Positions 48,131 through 58,163 of a DNA stretch of 64,000 bases are shown piece by piece. The stretch spans positions 117,902 through 181,901 of the forward strand of contig JAANBB010000038.1 of assembly GCA_014621425.1 (NCBI GenBank), read 5' to 3'. The position numbers and the translations under genes are program-made. Positions within the stretch are counted from its first letter, which is position 1; each line of letters opens with the position of its first letter. The notes below the pieces were generated by a model, which searched no databases, had not been told where the DNA came from, and saw only the letters and a program-made list of their open reading frames with translations. This DNA comes from Cylindrodendrum hubeiense (taxonomy: Eukaryota; Ascomycota; Sordariomycetes; Hypocreales; Nectriaceae).

Positions 48131-49258
48131 TCATTCATTTGAACCCAGTATATCGCCAATCCGCTTCCTGCGTCGGGCGAGACATCTCTCGCGATCGTAG
48201 TCGAGGTTCTTCACGATATCTAGATCGAAATGGTTCAATATCTTTTCCAGCTGTCCACAAATGGCGCGACTCGATGGAAGATTGAACACGAGATTATCAA
48301 CCAGATGCTGAGCATCGTTTGCGATCTGTCCCCTTTTGCTCGAAGTGGAAGTAGATTCAACTCGCCGTTTCTTGGATGGCCCGCCGTCCTTCGAAGTGAC
48401 CGCCACAAGGACTTCGTCAGTCTTGCGAAGTAGCTCATCTAGCTTTCCACGAGAGACGTTGAGGGCTTCATGAGAGATTGTGGCTCTGGTGGTGGCCGCC
48501 GAGAACTCACCACGAACACGCTTTTCCTGGTCTGCAGCGGCCTCACGCTGTGCGTGCCGTCTCTGCTCTTGCCAGTCAAGCCATGCCATCCCCTTCTGCA
48601 GGTTCCCAACAACGCGCAGGATTCGCTGTTGCCCATCTCCGCCCAATCCCGTTGCGATTTGCTCCATCTCTCGCAATGGCTCTTTAATCATGTCGCGCCA
48701 AGCAAGGATAGGCTGGGTAAACCTTTCGTCATCGACATAAGAATACTCAGACAGGTTCTCGTAGGCTCGGTGGACCCAAAATGTGAACTTCCGATCGTAT
48801 TTCCAGCCCCAAATGTAAACCTTCCCCTTTGCTTCATCTGTCAACACTTTGACTCTGTGTTCGTCGAGCCAGGCATCCATTTCGTCGATGAGATCCCTCT
48901 GGTTGTAATCGCGATTTCCAAGCCTGTGCAAGAGATGACGCCCTTGCTCCATTACTTCATCGCGCTTGATGGCGATCTTTCGCTGAAGTATAGGTGGAGT
49001 TGAGAGTCGCGGAGTGTCATCAAGCTCAATAGGGTCATTTGCCCCGCCTTCCACAAATAGCCCACCTTCCTGCGGCTCCGACTTGACGCTGTTCTTCCGC
49101 AGGGGGATAGGCCCGTGTGGGTTTGAGTGTGACAGGTCTCCAGCAGGACGAAGGACGGGATCGGTCAAATCTCTCGCCACAAGTTCGCCACCTAGCCGAT
49201 CCGGCTTGGTGAGCGAGTCCTTTGTCGTCATGGTGGGATGTTGTTTGCGTTTCGACAT
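48131..49258 (-). CDS. conserved-looking hypothetical nuclear protein
   Basis: Single exon of 375 residues. I do not recognise the family. The first 100 residues are polar and probably disordered, with DPIELDDTP at about 73-81, which resembles a SUMO-interacting motif. Residues 100-190 look folded (GWKYDRKFTFWVHRAYENL), followed by helices rich in Arg, Glu and Gln. A cluster SKKRRVE at about 292-298 is a good nuclear localisation signal, and the C-terminus has DRERCLARRRKRIGDIL. Codon use resembles the neighbouring genes, and the frame is too long and structured to be chance. A chromatin or nuclear-repair role would fit but is only a guess. Confidence 0.75.
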   Translation of the reverse strand: MSKRKQHPTMTTKDSLTKPDRLGGELVARDLTDPVLRPAGDLSHSNPHGPIPLRKNSVKSEPQEGGLFVEGGANDPIELDDTPRLSTPPILQRKIAIKRDEVMEQGRHLLHRLGNRDYNQRDLIDEMDAWLDEHRVKVLTDEAKGKVYIWGWKYDRKFTFWVHRAYENLSEYSYVDDERFTQPILAWRDMIKEPLREMEQIATGLGGDGQQRILRVVGNLQKGMAWLDWQEQRRHAQREAAADQEKRVRGEFSAATTRATISHEALNVSRGKLDELLRKTDEVLVAVTSKDGGPSKKRRVESTSTSSKRGQIANDAQHLVDNLVFNLPSSRAICGQLEKILNHFDLDIVKNLDYDRERCLARRRKRIGDILGSNE

Positions 49259-49999
49259 TCTGAGCGAGTGATGCGCTTGAGTTGACAGTTACTTGACGTG
49301 AGAAAAACTATTGAGAACGGTTAATATGCCACGAGCAACTTGAATACTCATTTACTTACCGGAAAACGTTGTGGAGCGAGAGGCCAGTGAAGACACAAGG
49401 TCGTTTGAGAAGATGACATCAAGAGACGAGAAGTGTCTCCTTGAGGCTCAGTCTGGGGTTTGGGGATGAATTAAGGGCTCAGGGGGGACTTGTCATGGAC
49501 AAAGTTGTTGCGATACTCCGGAGAGGATCAAGTCTTAGAGACTGCCAAGTACTTCACCTGTGATTCACTATCTCTAACTACAGCGAGTCCGACTCTGATT
49601 CATGACGTTGGAGCAATCCACGTGCATTTGCGTAGCAATATTATTCAACAAAGTCACGACAACGCTGAGCACAGCAGACAGCAAAATCGTTAGAAGAAAC
49701 ATTCTCTTCCTCATATATTCAAGAGCTCATACTGAAGCTTTGGTAACCGCTATTGACAAATTTGAACCGATCCATTCCTTTCAAAACCAACATCCCGGGT
49801 TCGTCGAGTGGTATCAAACATGGACTGTGCTGCAGCATCTCCCTGTACATCGTCATATCGTATCTCAAATCCATGCCAACACAGTACCGCCCAAGCCTGC
49901 ACATAACTCGTCATTTTCAAAACAATCCGTCCCAAGAAACGCCCAGAGATGAGTTCATTACCCCCTACCCCCTTGTTGTTGAATTACCTCCTTTTCCGT
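49259..49999. other. intergenic between two same-strand unknown genes
   Basis: 740 bp, AT-richer than the flanks, with only short overlapping frames. It contains the promoter of the 375-residue gene and the 3' end of the next one. Confidence 0.4.
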
Positions 50000-52816
50000 T
50001 TATTCCACCCGGATGATAACTTTCCACTGCAACGCTCCCGCCTCCCTAATAGCACAAGCCAAGCATCCGCGCTTCCGGCGGCTAATGATGGCGTTCCAAC
50101 CGTTTTGTGCGCAAATGGCCCGCACCAAGATCTCCATGTCAGAGCCGAACTGGCGCTTGCGCGATTCGAAGTGCATCTGCGCCGCGGCGGGGAAGCTACC
50201 CCTTCGCTGGACGATGTTGTACTTGGATGTGAGGCGCTCCCTGGTAGGGGACATGGGCGACTCCGGCGCCAGGTTCGTAATACAATCAATGACAAGCACA
50301 CGCTCACTTCCGTTCCTAGAGGGGCGGCGTGTGGTAGATGGTGGGGTGGCGAGCAACTCAGACAGCGGCGTGTGTTGCCTCCTGAGCAGCTCCGAGATGT
50401 GCATAACCGTATAGTTAAAGTATTTGTGTAGGGGATGGCCTTTAAAATCGGTTAGCTGTAGTTTCGAATCATGGACATCAGCAATCTTACCAGTCCTATG
50501 CGCAGGGCGAGCACTCTTGCCAAGTAAATCGGATCCGGAGACATCAATCTGCTGGATCGTCGGGCTTGAAGGAGACTTCAAGAACCGGACTCCTCGGGAC
50601 GGGGCGCAGGGATGGGCCGTGACGAAGTTGACATCATATGCCAATGAGAATGAAAAGTCCTGCGCGGGAACTTGTCCATCAACGGTGACGAGAAATTTGA
50701 CGCTGGCGGGGAAAGACAGAAGTTCGGGTTCTTTGGTGTTGGCCGTCTTCGCAGCACCTTGCTGCTGCTTGGTAAAGGGAGCGGACTGAATCGAGTTTGC
50801 CGGAGCCACGAGGTCCAGAGACTGCAACCTGATGGATAACTGCTGGGGAGGAGTAGAGTAGATGTTCTCGTGGGGGATGATGAAGTCGGCGGGGAGAACG
50901 GAATATTCGTCGGCGTCTCCGAGAATGGAAGACTCTTTCTCAATCCGCTTCTTTGCCCAAAGTCGGGCTTTCTTTCCTAAGCGCGACATGTCTCCTAGAA
51001 ATATCGTTAGTCCTGGTTTCTGATCAAAGAGGCTCGGGGAGAACTGACCTGGCACATCTGAGACCTCGATGTTGACCCACCCGTCGGTTTTTCCAACGGG
51101 TAGAATGTCGCTTGAGACCCATCCCATACATTCGGCGGATCCCTTTCCTGCGGCAATGACCCGGCCTACGATGCATGAAGTGCTCCAGAAACTTTTGCCC
51201 GAGTACACAAAACCTCCGCAGAGATTTGCCACAGGGCCAAGTTTCTCCATTGCTGCAGGGTCATTTTCAAGGAGTGTCGCCATCAAGAAGTGATGGAGGC
51301 CATCGCCAGGGAGCATTAGTCCGAAGATGTACGATTTGGAAAGCCATCCCGAGGCGTGCAACGTCGCAGCCAGTTTTCCTCGTCGCAGTTGGATCCTGTC
51401 GTACGGACTCTTGGGGCGCTCCCAGGGTCCAAAGTACGAGTCCCGCTTCGCTCCGTTTGGCTGTGCGCTCGGGGTCGGAGTCGGAGTTGGCAGTGCTGGA
51501 GTTCCGGCTGAGTTGCGCAAATTTTCGGAGATCAAGGCCTCGTATGTATCAATTCCGGGCCAGCGCAGCTTCTTTGCGAAATGGGTGAGGCCGTCCACTT
51601 GACGCTGTCCATGACGTCCTTTGATCGTGTAGCGATAGGTAGAAGGAGCCTTCTCCTCCTCATGATGGTGTCGCAGGTTGATTTTACTAACGAGCGAGCC
51701 CAACCATCCTGTCGAACTGGGGGAGCTTGCCGGGGGAGGTCCCTCGACTTTGGTCAGGTCGATATTCTCGAGCCAGCTCCGGGCAACATGCAGCGACCAC
51801 TTGACCATTCTGGTCGCAGCCCTCTCAAAATGAACGACATCAATGGGTCGAAAAGACTCGACGCCATATTCTTCACCTTCAGTAACAGCGTCTAGTCGAA
51901 TGAGGAGCTCAGTAGAGACAAGGATCTGCATGAGAAGCCAGTACCTCTCTTCAGCGCGCTCGCTGGTGTGGGTAGCATCATGGATAGATGAGGTGTCCTC
52001 AAGGTCGTCGCCGTCTCGGCCTCCCCACAAGATCTGGCCCAGTCTGATCCTCCACTCAACATGCGTAAAGTCGAACCAGACATTGGAGGTGCCAAGGCAC
52101 TTGAGCAAGGCATTGATCTGATTGGTCAAGCTATAATGGTCACGCTTATCCACCACGACGTTGCATGGGCGCATGAAAGTGTGGAAGAGATCCTGGTAAG
52201 TTGAGACGGAGGTCCTCTTGCGAAGGTCGTTGTCTCGATAAAGCTCGCCATTGCGCTTGAGTCTGTTGAGGATTTCATTCTCGGGAAGGCGGCGTAGATG
52301 GCCAATAGGAGAGAGCATACGCTCTCTCGCCTCAACAATGACCTGGGCCTTTTTGCCGACGCTGTCGAAGCCGAATTGCTCTTCCTCGAGGCCGTCGCCA
52401 ACAGCAAGCTCGAGGGCGGCCTGGTAGCCCATGGAGCCCTTCTCGAGGCCCTGCATGCTTAGCATATTGGGACGCTCGCGACAGCGGATGAAGAAATGGG
52501 CTTTGCGAGACGCAGCGACTCGCTTCTGAGCAGCGTCATCATGGTTAATATCCCTGGTGAGATGGGGCCAGGCAGTAACACCGCTCCAGGCGCGGTCTTC
52601 GACCTGGACATGGTCGGTGAGGTCGCGGATCTCCAATGACTCGTCAAAGGGGAAAGCGACACTAGGATGAGGCGCGCCTGAGCAATGGCCTTCGCTACGG
52701 GCAAAGTACTGGGGGGCGCCAGAGAAGAGCTTTTCGATCTCGCCTTCGGTTAGTGTAGACATGATTCTCTCCAGCTTGAGAACAGGTTTGCCAGGAGGAG
52801 AAGTAGGAGTGACCAC
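50000..52816 (-). CDS. large conserved-looking hypothetical protein (about 920 residues)
   Basis: The frame is open for 938 codons, but 50998-51051 is probably a spliced 54 nt intron: it begins GTCAGT, contains GACTAACG and ends TTTCTAG, and removing it keeps frame, giving about 920 residues. I do not recognise the family. The protein has a helical N-terminal half with an RERPNMLSMQGLEKG segment, a disordered region around APTPTPTPS, and a compact middle (SYIFGLMLPGDGLHHFLMATLL, then GGFVYSGKSFW). The C-terminus is basic. The frame stays open upstream of the listed ATG to 52998 with a proline-rich sequence and a TTCTAG acceptor-like end, so the true start may lie in an unrecognised upstream exon. 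Confidence 0.75.
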   Translation of the reverse strand: MVTPTSPPGKPVLKLERIMSTLTEGEIEKLFSGAPQYFARSEGHCSGAPHPSVAFPFDESLEIRDLTDHVQVEDRAWSGVTAWPHLTRDINHDDAAQKRVAASRKAHFFIRCRERPNMLSMQGLEKGSMGYQAALELAVGDGLEEEQFGFDSVGKKAQVIVEARERMLSPIGHLRRLPENEILNRLKRNGELYRDNDLRKRTSVSTYQDLFHTFMRPCNVVVDKRDHYSLTNQINALLKCLGTSNVWFDFTHVEWRIRLGQILWGGRDGDDLEDTSSIHDATHTSERAEERYWLLMQILVSTELLIRLDAVTEGEEYGVESFRPIDVVHFERAATRMVKWSLHVARSWLENIDLTKVEGPPPASSPSSTGWLGSLVSKINLRHHHEEEKAPSTYRYTIKGRHGQRQVDGLTHFAKKLRWPGIDTYEALISENLRNSAGTPALPTPTPTPSAQPNGAKRDSYFGPWERPKSPYDRIQLRRGKLAATLHASGWLSKSYIFGLMLPGDGLHHFLMATLLENDPAAMEKLGPVANLCGGFVYSGKSFWSTSCIVGRVIAAGKGSAECMGWVSSDILPVGKTDGWVNIEVSDVPGQFSPSLFDQKPGLTIFLGDMSRLGKKARLWAKKRIEKESSILGDADEYSVLPADFIIPHENIYSTPPQQLSIRLQSLDLVAPANSIQSAPFTKQQQGAAKTANTKEPELLSFPASVKFLVTVDGQVPAQDFSFSLAYDVNFVTAHPCAPSRGVRFLKSPSSPTIQQIDVSGSDLLGKSARPAHRTGKIADVHDSKLQLTDFKGHPLHKYFNYTVMHISELLRRQHTPLSELLATPPSTTRRPSRNGSERVLVIDCITNLAPESPMSPTRERLTSKYNIVQRRGSFPAAAQMHFESRKRQFGSDMEILVRAICAQNGWNAIISRRKRGCLACAIREAGALQWKVIIRVE

Positions 52817-53280
52817 CTCCGTACCGGGGGTCGGAGGAGGAGGAGGGAGGGGCTTGTTCGGATCTGGTGGTGAACGCGGGGAAGCGAGAGGCCGAGGCCG
52901 TGATGGCGAGTGAGGAGGTGGGGCCTTGAAGCGGACGGTTCGGTCGGGAGGAGCGGCGCGGTGTGGAGGAGATTGTGGGGACCAGGTGGGCGAGATCTAG
53001 AAGGGCGGGAGAAGGTCTCGCATCAGCACAACCAGAAGCGAGAACAATAAAGACAATTGAGTCGGAGAATGCGCAGCAATGGAGAAGGGGAGGGGGGATG
53101 AAATGAGATCCGGGCCAGCTGGGAGGAGCTGGGAGGGGCAAATGGGCAAATGGGCAAAACCCAGCTGCAGTGGACGCAGGAGCACGCTGGCGGGTTTTTG
53201 AGAGGAAAAACGCCCCAATTGCGCCGCGCCCACCGAGCAGCATGGCCGTGGCAGGGCCGTCGCATGGCCTGAGAAGCAAG

Positions 53281-53340
53281 GACAGACCAGGACGGGCCAG
53301 GACAGGCAAGGACGGGCAAGGACTGGCGAGGACGTGCAGC
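53281..53340. repeat. six degenerate 10 bp tandem units (GGACGGGCAA type)
   Basis: Units starting GACAGACCAG, GACGGGCCAG, GACAGGCAAG, GACGGGCAAG, GACTGGCGAG and GACGTGCAGC follow without spacers. The period of ten does not keep reading frame, which argues against coding. It lies upstream of the large minus-strand gene. Confidence 0.8.
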
Positions 53341-53576
53341 GGGATCGTCCTGGCACGCGACACGATGGGCTCGGGTCATGGGCCACTATAGGCCACCACC
53401 GGTCACCACAGGCCACCACCACAGACCACCGCAGGACGGGGCCGGCCTGGGCTGAGGAGGTGCCGCAGTGGCCTGATGGCGGGAGATGCCACCTGCAGCG
53501 CTGCAGCGCACTCGCGCTCCCAGACTGCCAGGGCGCTTGGGGTTGGGCATGTCATAGGCTGCTGTCAGGAGGGCTG

Positions 53577-54158
53577 TCAAGGTTTTGGCTTTTGGCTTAC
53601 ACTGTTTCCTGGGCTCAACGGCCCCAACGGCGACTTGGGCGAGCACGCATCGTCGCGCCCACGGTCCTTGATGCGCTTCCGGGCCCGGGAGAGCAGGCCC
53701 TGGAGACGGAAATCTGGCATCGAAAAGAGGCCCCCTGATCCGGGCCCTGATCCAGGCTCGTCGCGCCGGCTCGAGATGGCGCCAGCGTTGTCGCCCGCAT
53801 TGTCGCCCGCATAGTCGCCGGAGTAGTACTCGTCCTCTTCCAGAAGCGTGGCGTCTAGCCGTTGCTGCTCACGCGGGGAAGGCGACGCCGGCCCAATCTT
53901 ATTCCCCAACGTCGACTTGGTCTTGTTGTGGCCGCCGGGGGGTTGGCCTGTCTCGACTGTCGATTTTGATTTCTTGTGGCCCGGCCGCAGCGATGGCCGC
54001 GCCTTGGTGAGTGGCATCCCGCAATGCTGGTAATGGCCCACGACTGGTGCGCCAGCATCGGCGACGGCGGCGGTAGCGGCGGCGTCAGCAGCGGCGATTT
54101 GTCGGCGTGTGCGGACGTGAGTGCGGATGCCAGTGGGACGGCGACCTCGGAGAGACAA
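53577..54158 (-). CDS. doubtful hypothetical protein, low complexity
   Basis: An open frame of up to 193 codons. Its N-terminal part is Ala/Arg-rich, then comes a Lys/Ser/Thr-rich stretch, an acidic YYSGDYAGDNAGDNAGA repeat, a Gly/Ser-rich run and a basic helix (LLSRARKRIKDRG). An upstream mini exon starting at 54247 (MPEEKHLTDIW) could join at 54153 through a weak GTAGCA donor. No family is recognised. The mixed charged low-complexity pattern could be a real fungal disordered protein or a chance frame in GC-rich DNA. Confidence 0.3.
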   Translation of the reverse strand: MSLRGRRPTGIRTHVRTRRQIAAADAAATAAVADAGAPVVGHYQHCGMPLTKARPSLRPGHKKSKSTVETGQPPGGHNKTKSTLGNKIGPASPSPREQQRLDATLLEEDEYYSGDYAGDNAGDNAGAISSRRDEPGSGPGSGGLFSMPDFRLQGLLSRARKRIKDRGRDDACSPKSPLGPLSPGNSVSQKPKP

Positions 54159-56146
54159 GTCAAACGACCCAAGTCTATCAGTCGGTCAGTCCAGTTCCGT
54201 GTTTTGCTACCTCTCCAGATGTCAGTCAGATGCTTTTCCTCCGGCATGAGAAATCAATCAACGCATCGGATAGCATGGATGGGGAGATTGGGTCGTTAGG
54301 CGAGGCTCCTCCGGCTTAGTCCAGCGCATCCGAGGCGGAGGCTCGACAGCGCGATGGAGACGGACGGCTGTCAAGCGGACCAACAAGAAGACGACCGACG
54401 ACAGCGACGACGAATAACGACCGAGACAAGACGACGACGACGACGACAACGAGGGTGGGAAGGGGGGACAAGACCGCAGTTATCTCTCAACCACCAACGA
54501 ACACTACCAACACCACTGTCAGTCCACATACGTACATTGCTCAGCATATATGCCATCCGGAAGCCCTGCGGCTGTCTCAGGTTGCCGTCGAGGCGCACAA
54601 TCCCGCGCAGCAGAGATGCCACGATCCCCGTCCTGTCCCGTTCGACCTCGTACTCTGGTACAAGGTCCCCACGCGCGCAGATATCTAGGGACTGGGCCGT
54701 GGAACCCGGGAGCCTGGGCTAAATCGGAGATCTGCGATTCGCGTTTCCCGTGAGTCGTCCAGGGCGCACACAATCTACTCCGAACAAGCAGCCGGCCGGC
54801 ATTCCGTAGGATTCCCGACAATGCCGTGCAGCCTCCCAGCTTATATATCCGTTCTGAGGCCCCCTCCAAGTCCATGTCGGAAAACCCCCAATCGACTTCG
54901 TCAGCAGGGTCTCCCGCTCGCCCTGTGCGTTGGGTGGCTTCAGAGTGGAGGGCACCCGTGGAGCGCAGGAAAAAGCGCCGGCTGCACCATCACCAAGCCA
55001 GCCGGGGTGTTTCGAAACCTCCGCCGCCCGCCAAAGGTGCCCACCGCCCTTCTGTAAGCTTCCGGTTGGGAACCCGTCACTAGCGGTTCCTGGGCGCAAA
55101 TCAGCATGGCGTCTTAGCACCTCCCTAACGAACTAGAGAGTTAAAGCCTTTAAATCCGGCGGTTTCTGGGCCTCTCTGAGGGTCTCCGAGGGTCTCTGAG
55201 GGTCTGGCCTGGTGGATTAGGAAGTCCTTGACGCTCTTGTACGACCGACAACCGCCTGGCGCACCACTGGAGCCGTGATTGTTGCTCTAGTTGCAGCGTG
55301 GCCGGGGAGTGCATAAACCACATCCTGCTCCCGCCCATCCCCACCCCATATCGTGGCGTTTTGTTTGTCCACGGAGACCCATCTTCATGTTTGAGGTTGC
55401 ATTTTTGCCATGAAAGTGTGCCTCAATTGCAGGCTTGTTTGCTTCAGCTCATCGTCTCCCTTGTATCCCTACCGTCCTTCCTGTGCCGTACCTGAACTGT
55501 CCAGCGGCATCCCTACCACGCAGTAATCATTCTCGTAGGCTCCACTCTTTCCACACTCTTCCACCGTCGGACTCCGCCCTCTACAACCCTGCGCTTCTTC
55601 ATCATTTTGCATTTATATGAAACGACGGCTGCACTCGGTTGCAGCCGTTCGGCCCCGTTGAAAACTCCGAAACACGCGGCAGCTTGCAGCTACGAACCCT
55701 CTCAACCTTCTCCCCCCCCTAGGGATAGCTGCAGCTCTGGTGGTTGCACGGCACTTGATATGGTCAATGATAGGTCCTGTGCCGGTGGGTACGGGTACAT
55801 GATCAAGAGGCGCAAACTACAGCCTGCTGGTCTGCCCTCCCAACCCGCTTGCCGCCATGGCTGCCGCGCGCCGCAATCGTGCGCCTTTCAGACTCGCCCA
55901 GTCCCCAGAACAGTTTATTCCTTTATGGTATCGTCTCCCTGGACGCCCTCCGATGCGGTGAATAGTGAATGCGAAGCCAATCTCCCTTTCCTTAGTCTTC
56001 TCTCGTCATGACAGCTTTCACCGCCTGTCCATTCTCCCTTGCCCCAGCCAATGACACATCCTATTATACATGCTCCCCCAGCTAGAGCTGACCTGCATGG
56101 GGCCTTCTCGGCGTTGAAGCATTGGTAAGACATAATCAAGCCCGCT

Positions 56147-56665
56147 TCATACCGGGGGTGTATCATGCACCACCACGAGCAGGTACTTTGAATCCGGGAC
56201 GATCACCAGCTCCTGTTTCCGCGTTCGTAACCGAAGAAGCCTCACCTCGTCCTGTCGAGCATCAGCTGTGACTCCTGGTCCACACTCGGGTGAAGGGAAA
56301 ACCCACCTCAGTATCCAGCTCTTGCACAAAGCTTCCCGAGTTGTTCACAAAGTTCCACACCATTGCTGCAAACTGCTCTACACCCCGTGATTCGCTCTCC
56401 TCCGGCGCGGCGGTGGTGTCGTTCGAAAAGGATGTGGCGGTCGACGTGGTTCGTGATTTGGTCGTCTGGAGGGCGTCGATGTCTCCGCTGGTCTTCAGAA
56501 TAGCCCCGGTCGCTCGGTCGAGAACGATACTGGCCTTGACACCGGGCTTCTTCGATAGACGGCCCAGCTTCTCTTCGAGAGGGTCTTGCCCATTCGCCTG
56601 TTCCTAGTTAGAGAAGTCCACCCCTTAGAGCTGTTGGAGTACCGTACAAGGGATGAGTCGGCCAT
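56147..56665 (-). CDS. Roadblock/LC7 domain protein (dynein light chain type)
   Basis: 139 residues in three exons: 56665-56648 (only six codons), 56603-56307 and 56251-56147, with introns of 44 and 55 bp. The chain MADSSLEQANG leads into the typical start of the domain, EEKLGRLSKKPGVKASIVLDR, then TGAILKTSGDI. A Ser/Thr-rich insert of about 35 residues follows, then a helix (VEQFAAMVWNFVN) and a final strand pair ending in ELVIVPDSKYLLVVVHDT. Roadblock/LC7 proteins are subunits of dynein or of small-GTPase regulatory complexes such as Ragulator; the single-domain layout here fits dynein light chain best. It is divergent from Ipi1, with 364 bp between starts. Confidence 0.85.
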
Positions 56666-57029
56666 CCTGGAAGCTCTGCGAACGGAAAGCAGAGTATCCG
56701 TTCTTGAAGATCAATGCACTGGGAGTAAAGGACGGCGCGAGTCTCACGAGAGCGTAGCGTCCTTAGTATCGTTGTCGCGACGGCACCACCCCCAACAACG
56801 TGATTGCGATAGTACAGCTCGACGCGGGGCCACGGAGCCAAGTTCTGCCGCGCCAGACCGCCAAAATTTCGGGGCCCCACCCAAGACGATCTAGGAAATC
56901 TTGTAGAAACGGATCAAAGAACTTTGTATGCAAAGCTTTGTTCAAGCGTCTCTCTGTGGAAACGACAAGTTCTACGTCTATTCTATCCCAAATTAAAATC
57001 CCTGTGTGTTCCATTGTTAAGCCGCCAAA
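56666..57029. promoter_or_regulatory. shared divergent promoter, 364 bp
   Basis: The Roadblock/LC7 start at 56665 and the Ipi1 start at 57030 face away from each other across 364 bp. No TATA box is clear. It is a likely bidirectional promoter of two housekeeping genes. Confidence 0.55.
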
Positions 57030-58163
57030 ATGGGTTCCAGCCAGAGGAAGAAGAATGAGAAGAAGAAGGACTTCCAGGTATGTATCCAATTGCTTCATCC
57101 AATATCTGAACAGAGTCTCACAGACATGACCAGAAAACGAAGTTCAAGGTTGGCAAGGAGAAGGCCAAGGCCGCCAACTTCACAGATACTAGCTTCAAGT
57201 CCAGAGGTACGACCACCTCTGTTCCCAATGCTCGCCCCCATGCTAATAAGCGCAGCAATTGTGATGGGCCAGCAGTCTCTCTCAACAACAGCACCGGATG
57301 TCATTCAGCAATTCAAACACAGTCTCTCTCTCGCCTCGTCTTCAAAATCAGACAAACAAAGAAGAGAGTCACTCGCATATCTCACTGGGCAGCTCTCAGC
57401 AGAACCCCCTGTCAACCCAGTGGGAACACATGGGGTCCTCCAAAAACTGTTGCCACTGATCACCGATAGCTCAACGCCCGTGAGGAGCCAACTCCTAAAG
57501 CTCCTCCAAGTTCTTCCCCCAGCAGAAGTCAGGCACAGTACAGAGCAGGCAATCATGTTTATTCGAGCTGGCATGACGCATCTGTCGGCGGATATCAGCA
57601 ATGATACTCTTGGAGTGATGGAGTGGCTACTCAATGTTGCCGAGGACGACCTGGTAACATGCCCAGGCGGATGGGTCAAGACCCTGAACACCTTCTGTGC
57701 CCTGATGGGCTGGGCGTTGTCTTCTTCCAATCAAGGATGGTCCTCGGCCCCTCGCGCGACCCTCAAGGCCAAGGGTGCTGTGACCTATGCCCGTCAAATC
57801 ACCACACTAGCCAAGTTTCTCGAAGCCGGTCTCCGACCGGAGACTACCATACCCGAAGACGAGTCACAAACCTGGGAGAACCTGTACCGTATTCCGAGAG
57901 ACTCGAATGCCTTTGAGTACCTCAACCTATACGGTACCCGCCGAGACGAGGAAGGCGAGATGTATCCAAACCGAGAAGCCAGGCAACGCGTATTTGAACG
58001 AAAGTTTCTCGAGGCGATTATGAAGGGAGCCGATCACGCGAAGAAGGAGGGTGGTGCAACTGGCCGAGCTGCTGCCACTCTAGACAAGGTGTTGCAGCAA
58101 GGGATGGGAGATTATGAGAGTGCGACAGCAGTGGACACCGAGGATCTCCTCAGTCTCTGGTGA
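57030..58163 (+). CDS. IPI1: pre-rRNA-processing protein Ipi1 (Rix1 complex)
   Basis: 342 residues from exons 57030-57077, 57134-57206 and 57256-58163. The N-terminus MGSSQRKKNEKKKDFQ, then KTKFKVGKEKAKAANFTDTS is the lysine-rich head known from Ipi1. After the second intron come AIVMGQQSL and helical repeats with HGVLQKLLPLITDSSTPVR, typical of the Ipi1/TEX10 domain. Ipi1 works with Rix1 and Ipi3 in ITS2 processing and late 60S maturation in the nucleus; animal TEX10 is the relative. Reading straight through both introns also stays open by chance, but the inserted sequence is not conserved-looking, and both have GT-AG ends and branch sites. Confidence 0.9.
   Translation: MGSSQRKKNEKKKDFQVCIQLLHPISEQSLTDMTRKRSSRLARRRPRPPTSQILASSPEVRPPLFPMLAPMLISAAIVMGQQSLSTTAPDVIQQFKHSLSLASSSKSDKQRRESLAYLTGQLSAEPPVNPVGTHGVLQKLLPLITDSSTPVRSQLLKLLQVLPPAEVRHSTEQAIMFIRAGMTHLSADISNDTLGVMEWLLNVAEDDLVTCPGGWVKTLNTFCALMGWALSSSNQGWSSAPRATLKAKGAVTYARQITTLAKFLEAGLRPETTIPEDESQTWENLYRIPRDSNAFEYLNLYGTRRDEEGEMYPNREARQRVFERKFLEAIMKGADHAKKEGGATGRAAATLDKVLQQGMGDYESATAVDTEDLLSLW

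Larger units (their letters stand above)
52999..56146. other. 3 kb repeat-rich intergenic region
   Basis: It holds one doubtful small gene (53577-54158), a decamer tandem repeat at 53281, CCACCAC-type repeats at about 53390-53450 and a (GAC/ACG)n run at about 54428-54452. Otherwise only short frames without motifs. The part near 52999-53300 is probably promoter or first exon of the large minus-strand gene. Confidence 0.4.

Noticed and set aside
52695..53363. 222-codon minus-strand frame overlapping the start of the large unknown gene
   Set aside because: Different phase from the clearly coding frame, made of Pro/Ser/Ala-rich low-complexity sequence and crossing the decamer repeat; not coding as a whole.
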